Assembly: GCF_004768785.1 (NCBI RefSeq) | Contig: NZ_SRMQ01000004.1 | Coordinates: 123,352-187,351, forward strand | Reading direction: 5' to 3' | DNA from: Caproiciproducens galactitolivorans | GTDB taxonomy: Bacteria > Bacillota > Clostridia > Oscillospirales > Acutalibacteraceae | DNA length: 64,000 nt | Notes under the pieces: generated by a model | Told to the model about the DNA's origin: nothing | Seen by the model: only the letters and a program-made list of their open reading frames with translations | Database searches by the model: none | Shown here: piece by piece, positions 1 to 9,159 of the stretch | Position numbering within the stretch: the first letter of the stretch is position 1 | How the letters are laid out: every line of letters begins with the position of its first letter | Made by a program: the position numbers and the translations under genes

Positions 1-2370
1 GGCATCACGGTCTACCCGGTGGGCTCGGCGGGATTCTACTTGCCCGAAGTCTTCCATACCGACAAAGCGGTTGTGGTGGAAGCGGTGTTCGGAGAGATCG
101 GCAGCCATACCGCCAAATGGTCCCTGCTGCATGACGGCAAGGAGGTATCCCTCACCAATGCGGCGGAGGGTACGCTGGGCAACAACGGCGGTGAGCTGAA
201 GTTCCGCTCCAAAGGCAGCTATATCCTGAAAGCGGAGTTCACCGATGATGGCGGCAGGAGCTACCGCTATGAGCAGGGCTTCAAGGTTTATCCCGTGCCC
301 AACCTTACCTACGGCCTGCCAAAACACGCCCATACCGACACCGATATCGTGGTCAAAACCGAAGCCAACCATCTGGACGGTCTCGCCGTTGAGTGGCTGG
401 TGGATAACACATTCGGTTTCCAAGATTGGTCGACTTATGTGGACGGAAAGCTCTCGAATGACGGAGGTACCATCCGCTTCAAAAGAGCGGGCATCTATGA
501 GCTGGTAGCGAGAATCACCGATGATACCGGCCGTGTCTTTCTGTACGAAAGCAAGGACAGGTGCGAGGTGCTTCCCGTACTGACTATCGGCTTTGAACTT
601 CCTGCCTTTGCCTACACTGATACCGCCATTGACCTCAGAACTCATGGCAATAATAATGTTCTGCCTGTGGAGTGGTCCGTCAGCAAGGACGGCAAGAGCA
701 TTCCGCTCTCCGAGGCGTTTGACGGCAGCCTCACCCCCCAGGGCGGCAAGATTACCTTTAAGGGCGGCGGCGAGTATGTTCTTACCGCAGCCATGACCGA
801 CTATCTGAAACGCAGTTATTCCCACAGCGAAAACATCCGCATCCTGCCGGTGGTGCAGTATGCTTTCACCATGCCGCAGACTGTTCACTACAGTACGGAG
901 TTTGAGGTTGCCGCAAGGGATGTTCGGCATATCGGCAGCTATGCTGTGGTCTGGACACTGCAAAAGGATGGCAATACCGCACAGTATCAGGGTACCCTGG
1001 GCAATGACGGCGGTAGAATTGCCATCCGTGACATCGGCACTTTTACCCTGACCGCTTCCATCACCGACAGCGCAGGACGTGTAATCTCACATGCGGAGAG
1101 TATTACGGTAACCAATACGGCGCCGAATGCTCCTGTGGTAGAGGCCGTTCCAACCCGTACAGCCAAGGATGGAAAGTTTCTCGTCAACATCACCGCCAAT
1201 GCCACAGATCCCGATGGAGATGCGGTGACCTTGGAGTATGCGGACACTGCGGCTGACGGCTACTATGCGCCGGGTACCCACACCATCCGTGTCAGGGCGA
1301 AGGATATTGCCGGGGCTTACTCTACCTGGACCGAGAAAACTTTCACCGTGACCAATGCCGCCCCCACTGTTACCCTGACAGCCGAGCCAACCCGCATTGT
1401 CAAGGACGGCAAGTTCCTTGTCAATATCAGTGCGACAGCCGCCGATGCGGACGGCGATGCAACCACGCTGGAATGGGACAACAAGGCGGCTGACAACTAC
1501 TATGCCGCAGGCACGCACACCATCCGCGTCCGTGCCAAAGATATTGCCGGAGCATATTCTCCTTGGGCATCAAAGACTTTCACCATCACCAGCTCCGCAC
1601 CGACTGTAACTCTGACCGCAACCCCCACTCGAACAGCGAATAACGGCAAATTCCTTGTCAATATCAGCGCAACAGCCGCTGACTCGGACGGCGATGCCAC
1701 CACTCTGGAGTGGGACAACAAGGCGGCTGACAACTACTATGCCGTTGGCACGCACACCATCCGTGTTCGTGCCAAAGATGCTACCGGGCTGTATTCGGAG
1801 TGGGTGTCCAAAACATTCAGCATCGTAAACTCTGCACCGACTGCGCCGGTCATCAGCCGAACTCCAAACGGCAACAGCGTAGCGCCGGGAACGCCGGTCA
1901 CCATTAAGGCAACCAGCTCTGACCCCGATGGCGATGCTGTCACCCTTGTCTGGGAGGGCCGAAATGCTGAAACACAGACCTATCCCCGTGGAAAGAACGT
2001 GGTCCGCGTCAAAGCGGTGGACTCCGCAGGCGCTGAATCGCCTTGGGCTGCCATCGTTTTCTTTGTGGCGGACTCAAACGGCGGTGGTGGGATGGTCTTA
2101 ACAGGGCCTGACTCCGTTATCATGGAAAACGGGCTCGAAGGCGCCACCATCACAGAATATACCTTTACGGTGCCTCCTGTAAGTGGTCACAGCGGCTCGG
2201 ACTTCGGCAGAGTGCGTGGATACAACAGGCTGACCAGCCAGTGGGATCAGCTTGACTACGGTACCACCACCAACGGCATCACTTTCACTCGCAGCCTTGG
2301 CGCAGGCGTATACACAAGGCTGGAATTCTATTATTACACCAATCACGACTGCAGTGCGACACGTTCCTAA
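1..2370 (+). CDS. Large repetitive surface protein, 5'-truncated by the window and interrupted by a group II intron (exon 1)
   Basis: The frame is open from base 1, so the N-terminus lies outside the window; the in-frame GTG at 19 is not a convincing start. The visible ~780 residues fall into two repeat types. The first has ~4 copies of a ~90-residue unit with VEW, a GG-I-F-G core and a TD-x-x-GR turn. The second has ~4 PKD/cadherin-like units with DGKFLVNI, DPDGDA and GTHTIRVRAKD motifs. Such tandem beta-sandwich modules are typical of extracellular stalks and adhesins. The frame runs into the group II intron at about 2354 and stops at 2370 inside it; splicing would join 2353 to about 5100 and add a short C-terminal tail. 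It heads the Tad-pilus-like operon, so a surface or mating-contact role is inferred. Confidence 0.75.
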   Translation, partial: GITVYPVGSAGFYLPEVFHTDKAVVVEAVFGEIGSHTAKWSLLHDGKEVSLTNAAEGTLGNNGGELKFRSKGSYILKAEFTDDGGRSYRYEQGFKVYPVPNLTYGLPKHAHTDTDIVVKTEANHLDGLAVEWLVDNTFGFQDWSTYVDGKLSNDGGTIRFKRAGIYELVARITDDTGRVFLYESKDRCEVLPVLTIGFELPAFAYTDTAIDLRTHGNNNVLPVEWSVSKDGKSIPLSEAFDGSLTPQGGKITFKGGGEYVLTAAMTDYLKRSYSHSENIRILPVVQYAFTMPQTVHYSTEFEVAARDVRHIGSYAVVWTLQKDGNTAQYQGTLGNDGGRIAIRDIGTFTLTASITDSAGRVISHAESITVTNTAPNAPVVEAVPTRTAKDGKFLVNITANATDPDGDAVTLEYADTAADGYYAPGTHTIRVRAKDIAGAYSTWTEKTFTVTNAAPTVTLTAEPTRIVKDGKFLVNISATAADADGDATTLEWDNKAADNYYAAGTHTIRVRAKDIAGAYSPWASKTFTITSSAPTVTLTATPTRTANNGKFLVNISATAADSDGDATTLEWDNKAADNYYAVGTHTIRVRAKDATGLYSEWVSKTFSIVNSAPTAPVISRTPNGNSVAPGTPVTIKATSSDPDGDAVTLVWEGRNAETQTYPRGKNVVRVKAVDSAGAESPWAAIVFFVADSNGGGGMVLTGPDSVIMENGLEGATITEYTFTVPPVSGHSGSDFGRVRGYNRLTSQWDQLDYGTTTNGITFTRSLGAGVYTRLEFYYYTNHDCSATRS

Positions 2371-3064
2371 CTGAAAAGGTTAGGCGTCGATTGAAAGGAG
2401 GATAGATAATCGATAGAACTAATGCTCCGAGAAGTGGAATGACGGAGTAACGTCCCGAAACGCTTCCCTTAATACTCCGACTGGCAATTTGAAATGTAAT
2501 GAGAGAATTGTCAGACGCTCGGTGAAGTCGAGAGAGAGTTGCCCAAACAGGACAAATATGTTGCTGTGGAAAGCTGTTCAGCGATGAATGGTGCAACCTA
2601 TATTGCGGAGGTCTATAAAATACCTATGGTGAGAATGGGCAGTTGCCCTGACGAACTTGCGAATGTACGGGTCTATAAGTGGTGTATACAGAAATGTATA
2701 TTTGCCTTCGGGCAAGTGCGTGAGGTAGAGTAAGAATTGCACTTATGAAATACCTTATACTGTTACAGGCAGTATCCAGCGTACAGGCTTAAAGCAAGCA
2801 CCTAAGGGTATCATGAACAGATAGGAGCATTGGAACGTGGTAAGCCGTAAAACGTGGAGATGATTACACATCTATGATACGGTGGTGACGAAGAACAATA
2901 AGCACCTTTAATTACGGTGAAAGCGATGGCACGACCTCAAAGGGCAGAACCAATCTGTCAGAGGAATAGCCATTAGTCGTTAGCGATTTTGAAATGAAAA
3001 TGATGTGAATAAACGTAGCTTCGAGTATGACCAAGAAAATCGTATCCGAAAGGAGGCGATGCCT

Positions 3065-4945
3065 ATGTTGATTTCGAAGAAGCGAAAAGCCAAAAAGTCA
3101 AAAATCAGACACGCAGAATATTATGACCTTGTTGCAACTTTCGATGATTTATATGCAAAGAGCAAAGAAAATCAGATGTTTGATAGGCTCATGCCCCTCA
3201 TACTATCAGAGGAAAACATACTTTTAGCGTATAGAAATATCAAACGCAACAAAGGAAGTGAAACTTCGGGTGTGGATGAAAAAACAATAAGGAATTTGGA
3301 GAAAATCCCCAAAGATAAGTTTGTAGAGAAAATCAGACAAAAGTTAAGTTGGTACAAGCCAAGTCCTGTAAGACGAGTTGAAATAGCAAAACCCGATGGA
3401 CGAATGCGACCACTGGGCATACCTACGATTTGGGACAGAATTATTCAGCAAAGCATTTTACAAGTGTTAGAGCCGATTTGTGAAGCAAAGTTTCACGAGA
3501 GAAGTAATGGGTTTCGACCCAATCGTTCAGCAGAACACGCTGTTGCACAGTGCTACAACATGATACAGCAACGTCACCTGTACTTTGTGGTGGACATTGA
3601 TATTAAAGGATTTTTCGATAATGTCAACCACACAAAGCTAATACAGCAAATGTGGCATTTGGGTATTCGTGATAAAACACTGTTATGTATCATAAGGCAA
3701 ATGCTGAAAGCACCCATTGTACTGTTAGATGGCAGTAAAATATATCCACAAAAAGGAACTCCACAAGGAGGTATCCTCTCCCCACTTCTATCAAACATTG
3801 TTCTCAATGAATTGGACTGGTGGATAGCAAGTCAGTGGGAAGAAATGCCGACACATTATCCGTACAAAAACTTTGTTCATAAAAACGGAAGTGTAAACCG
3901 TGGAAATACCTTTAAGGTAGCACTTAGGACAAGCAATTTAAAAGAAATGTGGATTGTGCGATATGCAGATGACTTTAAGATATTTTGCAAAAAGCGAAAT
4001 GACGCTGATAAAGTGTTTATTGCAACACAGATGTGGTTAAAAGAACGGCTTAGCCTTGAAATCAGTCCCGAAAAATCAAAGGTTATGAATCTTAAAAAGA
4101 AGTATTCGGACTTTTTAGGATTTAAGATTAAGGCACATAAGAAGAAATCTTCCTATGTTGTCTACTCCCACATGAGTGACAAGTCAATCAAAAAGGAAGT
4201 ACAAAAGTTGAAAGAGCAGATATGGCATATACAGCACCCAAAGAGCCCAAATGCCGAGGGTACTGCTATCAATCTATTCAATTCTATGGTGATAGGTATA
4301 CACAATTATTATCACATAGCAACCAATGTTAATCTTGACTGTGCCAAAATCAAAGCACAAATAGATATTGTCTTACACAATCGGTTTGGAAACAGGCTGA
4401 AAAAGCATGGTGAACTGAAACCTCATGATTATGTCCGAAAACGATATGGAAGTAGCAGTCAGCTACGTTTCCTTAGTGGCAAACCACTTTGTCCTATTGG
4501 ATATGTTCAAACAAAGCCACCAATGTGGAAGAAACGTAAAGTATGCAATTATACCGTGGAGGGTCGTGCTGAAATACACAAATCCCTTAACATGGACATG
4601 ACCGTATTGCACAAGCTAATGAGGGCATCTGCAAATGACAGAAGTATTGAGTTTATGGACAACCGAATTTCGTTGTATACAGCACAACATGGTAAATGTG
4701 CTGTCACAGGAAAATATCTCAAATATGACGAACTTCATTGTCACCACAAGCTACCTATCTATTTGGGTGGTAAGGATAATTACTCAAATCTTGTTATTTT
4801 GCACATAGATGTACATAGGCTTGTTCATGCAGTGGCACAAAAAACGATTGCGTTTTATCTCCAAAAAGTCAGTCCCAACAAAACAATGATGAACAAAATC
4901 AACAAACTTAGAAAAACGGCAGAATTAGAACCGATTACCTTATAG
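3065..4945 (+). CDS. ltrA: Group II intron-encoded protein: reverse transcriptase/maturase with HNH endonuclease domain
   Basis: LtrA-type multifunctional protein of ~626 residues that assists intron splicing and carries out retrohoming. The N-terminal half holds RT fingers/palm motifs, including the PLGIP block, the GTPQGGILSPLL block and the YADD catalytic motif. A maturase/X domain follows. The C-terminus is an HNH endonuclease with CAVTGK, HCHHKLP and NLVILH blocks, giving the two Cys/His clusters expected for bottom-strand cleavage. The start is set by AGGAGG at 3051-3056: ATG 3065 has about 8 nt spacing, while the in-frame ATG 3059 is very close and GTG 3005 has no ribosome binding site. 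All catalytic blocks are intact, so the intron may still be mobile. Confidence 0.92.
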   Translation: MLISKKRKAKKSKIRHAEYYDLVATFDDLYAKSKENQMFDRLMPLILSEENILLAYRNIKRNKGSETSGVDEKTIRNLEKIPKDKFVEKIRQKLSWYKPSPVRRVEIAKPDGRMRPLGIPTIWDRIIQQSILQVLEPICEAKFHERSNGFRPNRSAEHAVAQCYNMIQQRHLYFVVDIDIKGFFDNVNHTKLIQQMWHLGIRDKTLLCIIRQMLKAPIVLLDGSKIYPQKGTPQGGILSPLLSNIVLNELDWWIASQWEEMPTHYPYKNFVHKNGSVNRGNTFKVALRTSNLKEMWIVRYADDFKIFCKKRNDADKVFIATQMWLKERLSLEISPEKSKVMNLKKKYSDFLGFKIKAHKKKSSYVVYSHMSDKSIKKEVQKLKEQIWHIQHPKSPNAEGTAINLFNSMVIGIHNYYHIATNVNLDCAKIKAQIDIVLHNRFGNRLKKHGELKPHDYVRKRYGSSSQLRFLSGKPLCPIGYVQTKPPMWKKRKVCNYTVEGRAEIHKSLNMDMTVLHKLMRASANDRSIEFMDNRISLYTAQHGKCAVTGKYLKYDELHCHHKLPIYLGGKDNYSNLVILHIDVHRLVHAVAQKTIAFYLQKVSPNKTMMNKINKLRKTAELEPITL

Positions 4946-5016
4946 CAGTAAAAATCATATCGTTTCGAAGAAATGTGTAAATTCACATAAAGACATCAAA
5001 ATACGCTAACGATGGA

Positions 5017-5050
5017 ACGCCGTGTGAAGCGAAAGTTTCATGCACGGTGT
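5017..5050 (+). ncRNA. Group II intron domain V (catalytic hairpin)
   Basis: This 34-nt segment folds as ACGCCGTG pairing with CACGGTGT, a short inner TGAA/TTCA stem and a GAAA-type tip. That is the shape and length of domain V. The catalytic triad position reads CGC rather than the commoner AGC, a variant known from some bacterial intron classes. Confidence 0.75.
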
Positions 5051-5099
5051 GGGGCGGGGGAAAATCTGGAGATAACCTCAAAGGATTACCTATCGTCAT

Positions 5100-5149
5100 T
5101 GTATAACAAGAGCAACATCACGTATTCCGTAACCTATCATTTCGAGTAA
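5100..5149 (+). other. Exon 2 of the surface-protein gene (C-terminal 16 codons)
   Basis: After splicing, this segment continues the surface-protein frame: the split codon becomes ATG, then YNKSNITYSVTYHFE and TAA. Upstream exon residues end in YYYTNHDC, so the joined tail is polar and beta-rich like the rest. Without splicing, the product would instead end in SATRS encoded by the intron. The TAA is followed directly by AAGGAGG for the next gene at 5162. Confidence 0.7.
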
Positions 5150-5161
5150 GGAGGAAAATCT

Positions 5162-5392
5162 ATGAAATCTCTCATTTGCAAGCTGAAGAACAAGTCTGCC
5201 ACAGCCGTAGTCAGAACCCGAAACACCCTTTCCGGAAACCGCGGGGAGGGCTACATTGATACGGCCATTAAAATCCTGCTGGCGGTTGTCATCGGCGCTC
5301 TGCTTCTGGCAGGGCTTTATGCCCTGTTTGGGGAAACGGTACTGCCGACCTTGACACAGAGAATCAAGGAAATGTTCAACTATGGAGGCTAA
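5162..5392 (+). CDS. Small Flp-like pilin candidate (DUF6133-like)
   Basis: A 76-residue protein with a basic N-terminus, the segment NRGEGYIDTAIKIL, a ~20-residue hydrophobic helix and a short amphipathic tail. A Gly followed by Glu just ahead of a hydrophobic helix is what a class III (Flp/Tad) prepilin cleavage site looks like. The cognate peptidase gene overlaps its 3' end (ATG 5382 inside this gene). The same GEGYID motif recurs in the protein at 11631. From memory it matches a small ICE family called DUF6133. A role as main pilin or pseudopilin is inferred from motif and context. Strong AAGGAGG precedes the ATG. Confidence 0.72.
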   Translation: MKSLICKLKNKSATAVVRTRNTLSGNRGEGYIDTAIKILLAVVIGALLLAGLYALFGETVLPTLTQRIKEMFNYGG

Positions 5393-5834
5393 TGGCATCG
5401 CACAGGCGGCGCTTTTTTCTTCTCTGCTTCTGGCGGCTTCTGTGTGGGACCTCCGCAAACGGATCATCCCGGACAGCATCTGCCTCCTGATTGCACTGGC
5501 GGGGCTGATTGATTTCAGCCCCGCCAATTTCTTGGGAGTGCTTGCGGCGCTGCCGCTACTCATTGCCGCCCTATACAAACCGGACAGCATTGGCGGCGGG
5601 GATATCAAGCTCACTGCCACCGCGGGCATTGTTTTGGGATTTTGGGGATGCACGGCCGGGTTGACACTCGGTCTGATGGCATCCCTCTTTTTTTATTTCT
5701 GGGCCCAAGCCATCAGAAGGCTCCGCAAACTGGAGCCTCAGAAAGCGGCGCAGGCATCCCTGCCGATGGCGCCGTTTTTGTCCCTCGGCTTTCTTGCCAT
5801 AACCATTCTAAATATCGGAGGAGTTATCTCATGA
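5382..5834 (+). CDS. Prepilin peptidase, A24 family (TadV/CpaA-like)
   Basis: A 150-residue polytopic membrane protein of the short TadV type, lacking the N-methylase domain. The two catalytic aspartates of A24 peptidases are visible: one in the VWDLRKRIIPD segment near residue 24 and one in the GGGDIK motif near residue 73, which matches the family GxGD. It should cleave Flp-like prepilins at the cytoplasmic membrane; candidate substrates are the products at 5162, 11631 and 12023. It overlaps the pilin gene by 11 bases and ends in an ATGA overlap with the next small gene, so it is translationally coupled. Confidence 0.85.
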   Translation: MEANGIAQAALFSSLLLAASVWDLRKRIIPDSICLLIALAGLIDFSPANFLGVLAALPLLIAALYKPDSIGGGDIKLTATAGIVLGFWGCTAGLTLGLMASLFFYFWAQAIRRLRKLEPQKAAQASLPMAPFLSLGFLAITILNIGGVIS

Positions 5835-5965
5835 AAAGAATCCATATCAGCAGAAAAAAGACCATTCTCATCGCCGGTATCGCCGCCGTTTCGCTGGCTG
5901 CCGCCCTTATTCCGGGGGCTGTGAAAGCAGCGAAATACCGCAAATACAGCTCCGTCAGCTTCTAA
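5831..5965 (+). CDS. 44-residue single-span membrane peptide
   Basis: The start is ATG 5831 in an ATGA overlap with the peptidase stop, preceded by GGAGG. The product has a basic head (MKRIHISRKK), one hydrophobic helix (~residues 11-30) and a basic tail ending SVSF. It is too short for domain recognition. Its place between the prepilin peptidase and CpaB genes, with a clean ribosome binding site, argues that it is real, perhaps a minor pilin-like or assembly peptide. No function can be assigned. Confidence 0.6.
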   Translation: MKRIHISRKKTILIAGIAAVSLAAALIPGAVKAAKYRKYSSVSF

Positions 5966-5993
5966 ATCACAATGAAATAAAGGAGGAAATCCT

Positions 5994-6818
5994 ATGAGTC
6001 TTTTTAAGAATCGCACTGTTGTCGGTGTAATCTGCATCCTTTTGTCCCTGCTTATCTGCTTCGGCGTAACGCCGCTGTTCAACAAGTCCGTCAGCCAGAA
6101 AACCGAGATCGTCCGCGTGGTTAAGGAAATCAAAGCAGGCGATGAGATCACAAAGGATACGGTCCAGACCGTGGAGGTAGGTGGCTTCGGTCTGCCCGAC
6201 AACGTCATCCGCCAGAGCGAAATGGTCATCGGCAAGTATGCCAAATCCGACCTCTCCATCGGTGATTATATCTTGAACACCAAGCTGTCCGACACCCCCG
6301 CTGCGGAGAATGCCTATCTTTACAATTTGGACGGCACCAAGCAGGCCATGTCGGTGACCATCAAGAGCTTTGCAAACGGTCTGTCCGGCAAGCTCCAGAG
6401 CGGCGATATAGTGTCGGTCATTGCCGCCGACCACAAAAAACAGGGCTCCACCGTCATCCCCGCCGAGCTGAAATATGTGGAGGTCATCAGCGTGACTGCC
6501 TCCTCCGGCTATGACGCCAACACCGGTGAGGCCAAATCCGAGAAGGATGAGCGTGAGCTGCCCTCCACCGTAACCCTGCTGGTATCTCCCGAACAGAGCA
6601 AAGTGTTGGCGGAGCTGGAGGCTGACGGCAAGCTCCACCTCGCCCTCGTTTACCGTGGCACGCCTGCCAACACCGCAAAGTTTACAGAGGCGCAGGACAA
6701 AGTCATTGCCGCTCTGTATCCTGTGGAGGTGCCACAGGACAGCTCATCTGAACCCAAGTCTCAGGAATCGGAGGAAAGCACTGCATCCGAAACACCCGCG
6801 GAAAGCGAGGTGCAGTGA
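5994..6818 (+). CDS. cpaB: Flp pilus assembly protein CpaB/RcpC-like, SAF domain
   Basis: A 274-residue protein with one N-terminal membrane helix (~residues 8-29). A SAF-type domain follows (~residues 40-100; VVKEIKAGDEITKDTVQTVE, then YAKSDLSIGDYI), then a second beta-rich domain with SVTIKSFANGLSGKLQSGDIV. This is the CpaB layout. The C-terminus is a Ser/Glu-rich extracellular tail. In Tad systems CpaB works with the outer-membrane secretin; here, in a Gram-positive with no secretin, it may act in the wall zone. AGGAGG precedes ATG 5994. The 3' end overlaps the next gene by one base. Confidence 0.85.
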   Translation: MSLFKNRTVVGVICILLSLLICFGVTPLFNKSVSQKTEIVRVVKEIKAGDEITKDTVQTVEVGGFGLPDNVIRQSEMVIGKYAKSDLSIGDYILNTKLSDTPAAENAYLYNLDGTKQAMSVTIKSFANGLSGKLQSGDIVSVIAADHKKQGSTVIPAELKYVEVISVTASSGYDANTGEAKSEKDERELPSTVTLLVSPEQSKVLAELEADGKLHLALVYRGTPANTAKFTEAQDKVIAALYPVEVPQDSSSEPKSQESEESTASETPAESEVQ

Positions 6819-7633
6819 TGCTGAATTTCAAGAAAAAGAGCATCTTCACCCGCCAGTCCGCCAGGGAAGATGCCCCACCGGAGCAGGAGCCTCAGAGCGG
6901 CATTCTTGCCGTTTGGGGCTCTCCCGGCAGCGGAAAGACGGTCACCGCCGTGAAGATTGCAAAGCATCTTGCGGACCGGAAGAAAAACGTGGTACTTCTG
7001 CTCTGTGATATGACCGCACCCATGCTGCCCTGTGTCTGCCCTCCCTCCGATCTGGAGAGTGAGCATTCGCTGGGCAGTATCCTTGCCGCTACCCATGTGA
7101 CCGAAGCCCTCATCAAGCACAATCTGGTGACCCTCAAGAAAAACAGCCACCTGACCATCCTCGGCATGAAAAAGGGTGAGAACGAGTACACCTATCCGCC
7201 CTATGAGCAGCTACAGGCACAGGAGCTGATGGACGGACTACGGGAAATCGCCCCATTCGTTGTGGTGGACTGCGGCAGCTATATCGCCAACGACATTCTC
7301 TCCGCCGTGGCGCTCATGGAGGCAGACAGCGTCCTGCGCCTTGCCAATGCAGACCTCAAGTCTGTGAGTTATCTCTCCAGCCAGCTCCCTCTGCTTCGGG
7401 ATTCCAAATGGGATGCTGATAAACAATACAAGGTTGCCAGCAACGTAAAGCCCCAGCAGGCCAGGGAGCAGATCGGTCAGGCGCTGGGTTCGGTAGCCTT
7501 TACCATCATCCATTCTCAGGAGCTGGAGGAACAGTACCTTGCAGGAAATCTGCTGGCTGATTTGTCCCTAAAAGACAGCCGCTTGTTCCGCAGGGAGATT
7601 GAAAAAATTGCAAAGGAGGTGTTCGGATGTTAG
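6818..7633 (+). CDS. TadZ/CpaE-like ParA-family ATPase
   Basis: About 271 residues. The N-terminal Walker A (WGSPGSGKTVTAVKIAKHL, ~residues 33-52) is followed by CDMTAPMLP and a VVVDCGS Walker B-type strand near residue 150, the MinD/ParA fold used by CpaE/TadZ to place the Tad machine. The usual deviant-Walker lysine of ParA (KGGxxKT) is replaced by a P-loop GSPGSGKT, as in several TadZ-like proteins. ATG 6818 overlaps the cpaB stop (TGATG), giving coupling; the alternative GTG at 6815 is less likely. It lies directly upstream of the TadA ATPase gene. Confidence 0.78.
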   Translation: MLNFKKKSIFTRQSAREDAPPEQEPQSGILAVWGSPGSGKTVTAVKIAKHLADRKKNVVLLLCDMTAPMLPCVCPPSDLESEHSLGSILAATHVTEALIKHNLVTLKKNSHLTILGMKKGENEYTYPPYEQLQAQELMDGLREIAPFVVVDCGSYIANDILSAVALMEADSVLRLANADLKSVSYLSSQLPLLRDSKWDADKQYKVASNVKPQQAREQIGQALGSVAFTIIHSQELEEQYLAGNLLADLSLKDSRLFRREIEKIAKEVFGC

Positions 7634-9159
7634 GGAAAAAGAGAAATACCCCGGCATTTGCCAAGGGAAAAAATAAGGCACAGGCCGAACAGGAGCAGAA
7701 AAAACAGACACAAAACCAACCATCCACACCCCCGGCGACGGCTCCCGCTTTGAGCAACACCATGGATCAGGAGTCTACGGTGAACCGCACTGTGGATTTT
7801 TCAGGGGTAAACCGCACCCATACGCTGTTCTTCACACCTGAAGCAGAGGGTAAGGATTTCTCATCAGTCCTTGCCGATGTGCAGGAGTACATCTCCGAAC
7901 ATTACAGCACCCTCATCACTGCGGGCGGCGAGGATGCCAAGGCACAGCTCAAACGCTACATCACAAAGTACGTTCAGGACCGTCGCGTATCGGTAAACGG
8001 CATGAGCGGCGGCAAGCTGGCGGATGCTCTCTACACCGAAATGGCGGAGTTCGGATTTCTGACGAAATATATCTTCGGCACCGGAATCGAGGAAATCGAC
8101 ATCAACTCGTGGCGGGACATTGAAGTGCAATATTCGGACGGCCGCACGGTCAAGCTGGAGGAACGCTTTGAGAGCCCCCAGCACGCTGTCAATGTAATCC
8201 GCAGGATGCTCCACATCAGCGGCATGGTCTTGGACAACGCCAGCCCCATCGTGCTGGGGCATCTTTCTAAAAACATCCGAATTGCCGTTCTCAAAAGTCC
8301 CATCGTGGATGAAGATGTGGGCGTCGCCGCCTCCATCCGTATCGTCAACCCGCAGAGCATGAAGAAAGACGATTTTGTCAAAAGCGGTACGGCGACCGAC
8401 CCCATGCTGGACTTTTTATCCCTCTGTATCCGCTACGGCATATCGGTCTGCGTGGCGGGCGCCACCAGCTCCGGCAAAACCACCGTGGCGGGCTGGGTGC
8501 TGACAACCGTCCCCGACAATAAGAGAATCTATACCATTGAAAACGGTTCCCGTGAGCTGGCATTGGTTCGGGAAAAGGACGGTAAGGTGATCAATTCGGT
8601 CATCCATACCCTGACCCGCGACAGCGACAATGACCGCCAGCGCATCGATCAAACCAACCTCCTGGACTATGCGCTCCGTTTTAATCCGGATATTATCGTA
8701 GTGGGCGAAATGAGAGGCGCCGAGGCCAATGCCGCCCAGGAAGCCGCCCGAACCGGAGTTGCGGTGCTGACCACCATCCACTCCAATTCCTGCGAGGCTA
8801 CCTATCGCCGCATGGTGTCCCTGTGCAAACGTGCGGTGGATATGTCCGACCAGACCCTTATGGACTATGTCACCGAAGCCTACCCCATTGTGGTGTTCTG
8901 CAAGCAGCTTGAAAATAAGCAGCGCCGCATGATGGAGATTCAGGAGTGCGAGATCCTCCCGGACGGCACAAGAAACTACCGTCCATTGTTCCAGTATATC
9001 ATTACCGAAAACCGCATGGAGGACGGCAAATTCATCATCGAGGGACACCACGAACAGATCAATGCCATCTCGGAGAGCCTTGCCAAGCGGCTGCTGGAAA
9101 ATGGTATGCCCCAGGCGGTCATCGAGAGCTTGCGGGGAAAGGAGGCGCAAAGCGCATGA
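7627..9159 (+). CDS. tadA: TadA/CpaF-type secretion ATPase
   Basis: A 510-residue hexameric ATPase that powers Tad pilus assembly. A low-complexity Lys/Gln-rich N-terminus (~residues 1-55) precedes the CpaF domain. Walker A is GATSSGKTT (~residue 278), the Asp/His box region is VIHTLTRDSDND, and Walker B is IIVVGEMRGAEA (~residue 356), followed by TTIHSNS with the conserved His. It fits the archaeal/CpaF branch of type II/IV secretion ATPases and not VirB11, because TadB and TadC genes follow directly. ATG 7627 overlaps the upstream gene by 7 bases with GGAGG ahead. Confidence 0.92.
   Translation: MLGKKRNTPAFAKGKNKAQAEQEQKKQTQNQPSTPPATAPALSNTMDQESTVNRTVDFSGVNRTHTLFFTPEAEGKDFSSVLADVQEYISEHYSTLITAGGEDAKAQLKRYITKYVQDRRVSVNGMSGGKLADALYTEMAEFGFLTKYIFGTGIEEIDINSWRDIEVQYSDGRTVKLEERFESPQHAVNVIRRMLHISGMVLDNASPIVLGHLSKNIRIAVLKSPIVDEDVGVAASIRIVNPQSMKKDDFVKSGTATDPMLDFLSLCIRYGISVCVAGATSSGKTTVAGWVLTTVPDNKRIYTIENGSRELALVREKDGKVINSVIHTLTRDSDNDRQRIDQTNLLDYALRFNPDIIVVGEMRGAEANAAQEAARTGVAVLTTIHSNSCEATYRRMVSLCKRAVDMSDQTLMDYVTEAYPIVVFCKQLENKQRRMMEIQECEILPDGTRNYRPLFQYIITENRMEDGKFIIEGHHEQINAISESLAKRLLENGMPQAVIESLRGKEAQSA

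Larger units (their letters stand above)
2354..5099 (+). mobile_element. Group II intron (~2.75 kb)
   Basis: The 5' end has the group II signature GTGCGAC at 2354-2360. The 3' part has a 34-nt domain V at 5017-5050 and a domain VI-like stem, ending near 5099 in CAT. An RT-maturase ORF lies inside. Removing 2354-5099 joins A(2353) to TG(5100-5101) as an ATG codon and continues in frame for 16 residues to TAA at 5147-5149, which supports these boundaries to within a few bases. The intron is clearly more AT-rich than the flanking pilus genes, consistent with separate acquisition. It is a ribozyme retroelement that moves by retrohoming; IBS/EBS pairing was not resolved with confidence. Confidence 0.85.

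Noticed and set aside
1087..1518. 143-codon minus-strand frame across the PKD repeats
   Set aside because: Shadow of the repetitive GC-rich coding strand; no start signal and no recognisable protein.
2539..2733. 64-codon frame inside the group II intron
   Set aside because: It lies in the intron's ribozyme domains, has no ribosome binding site and is explained by intron RNA structure.
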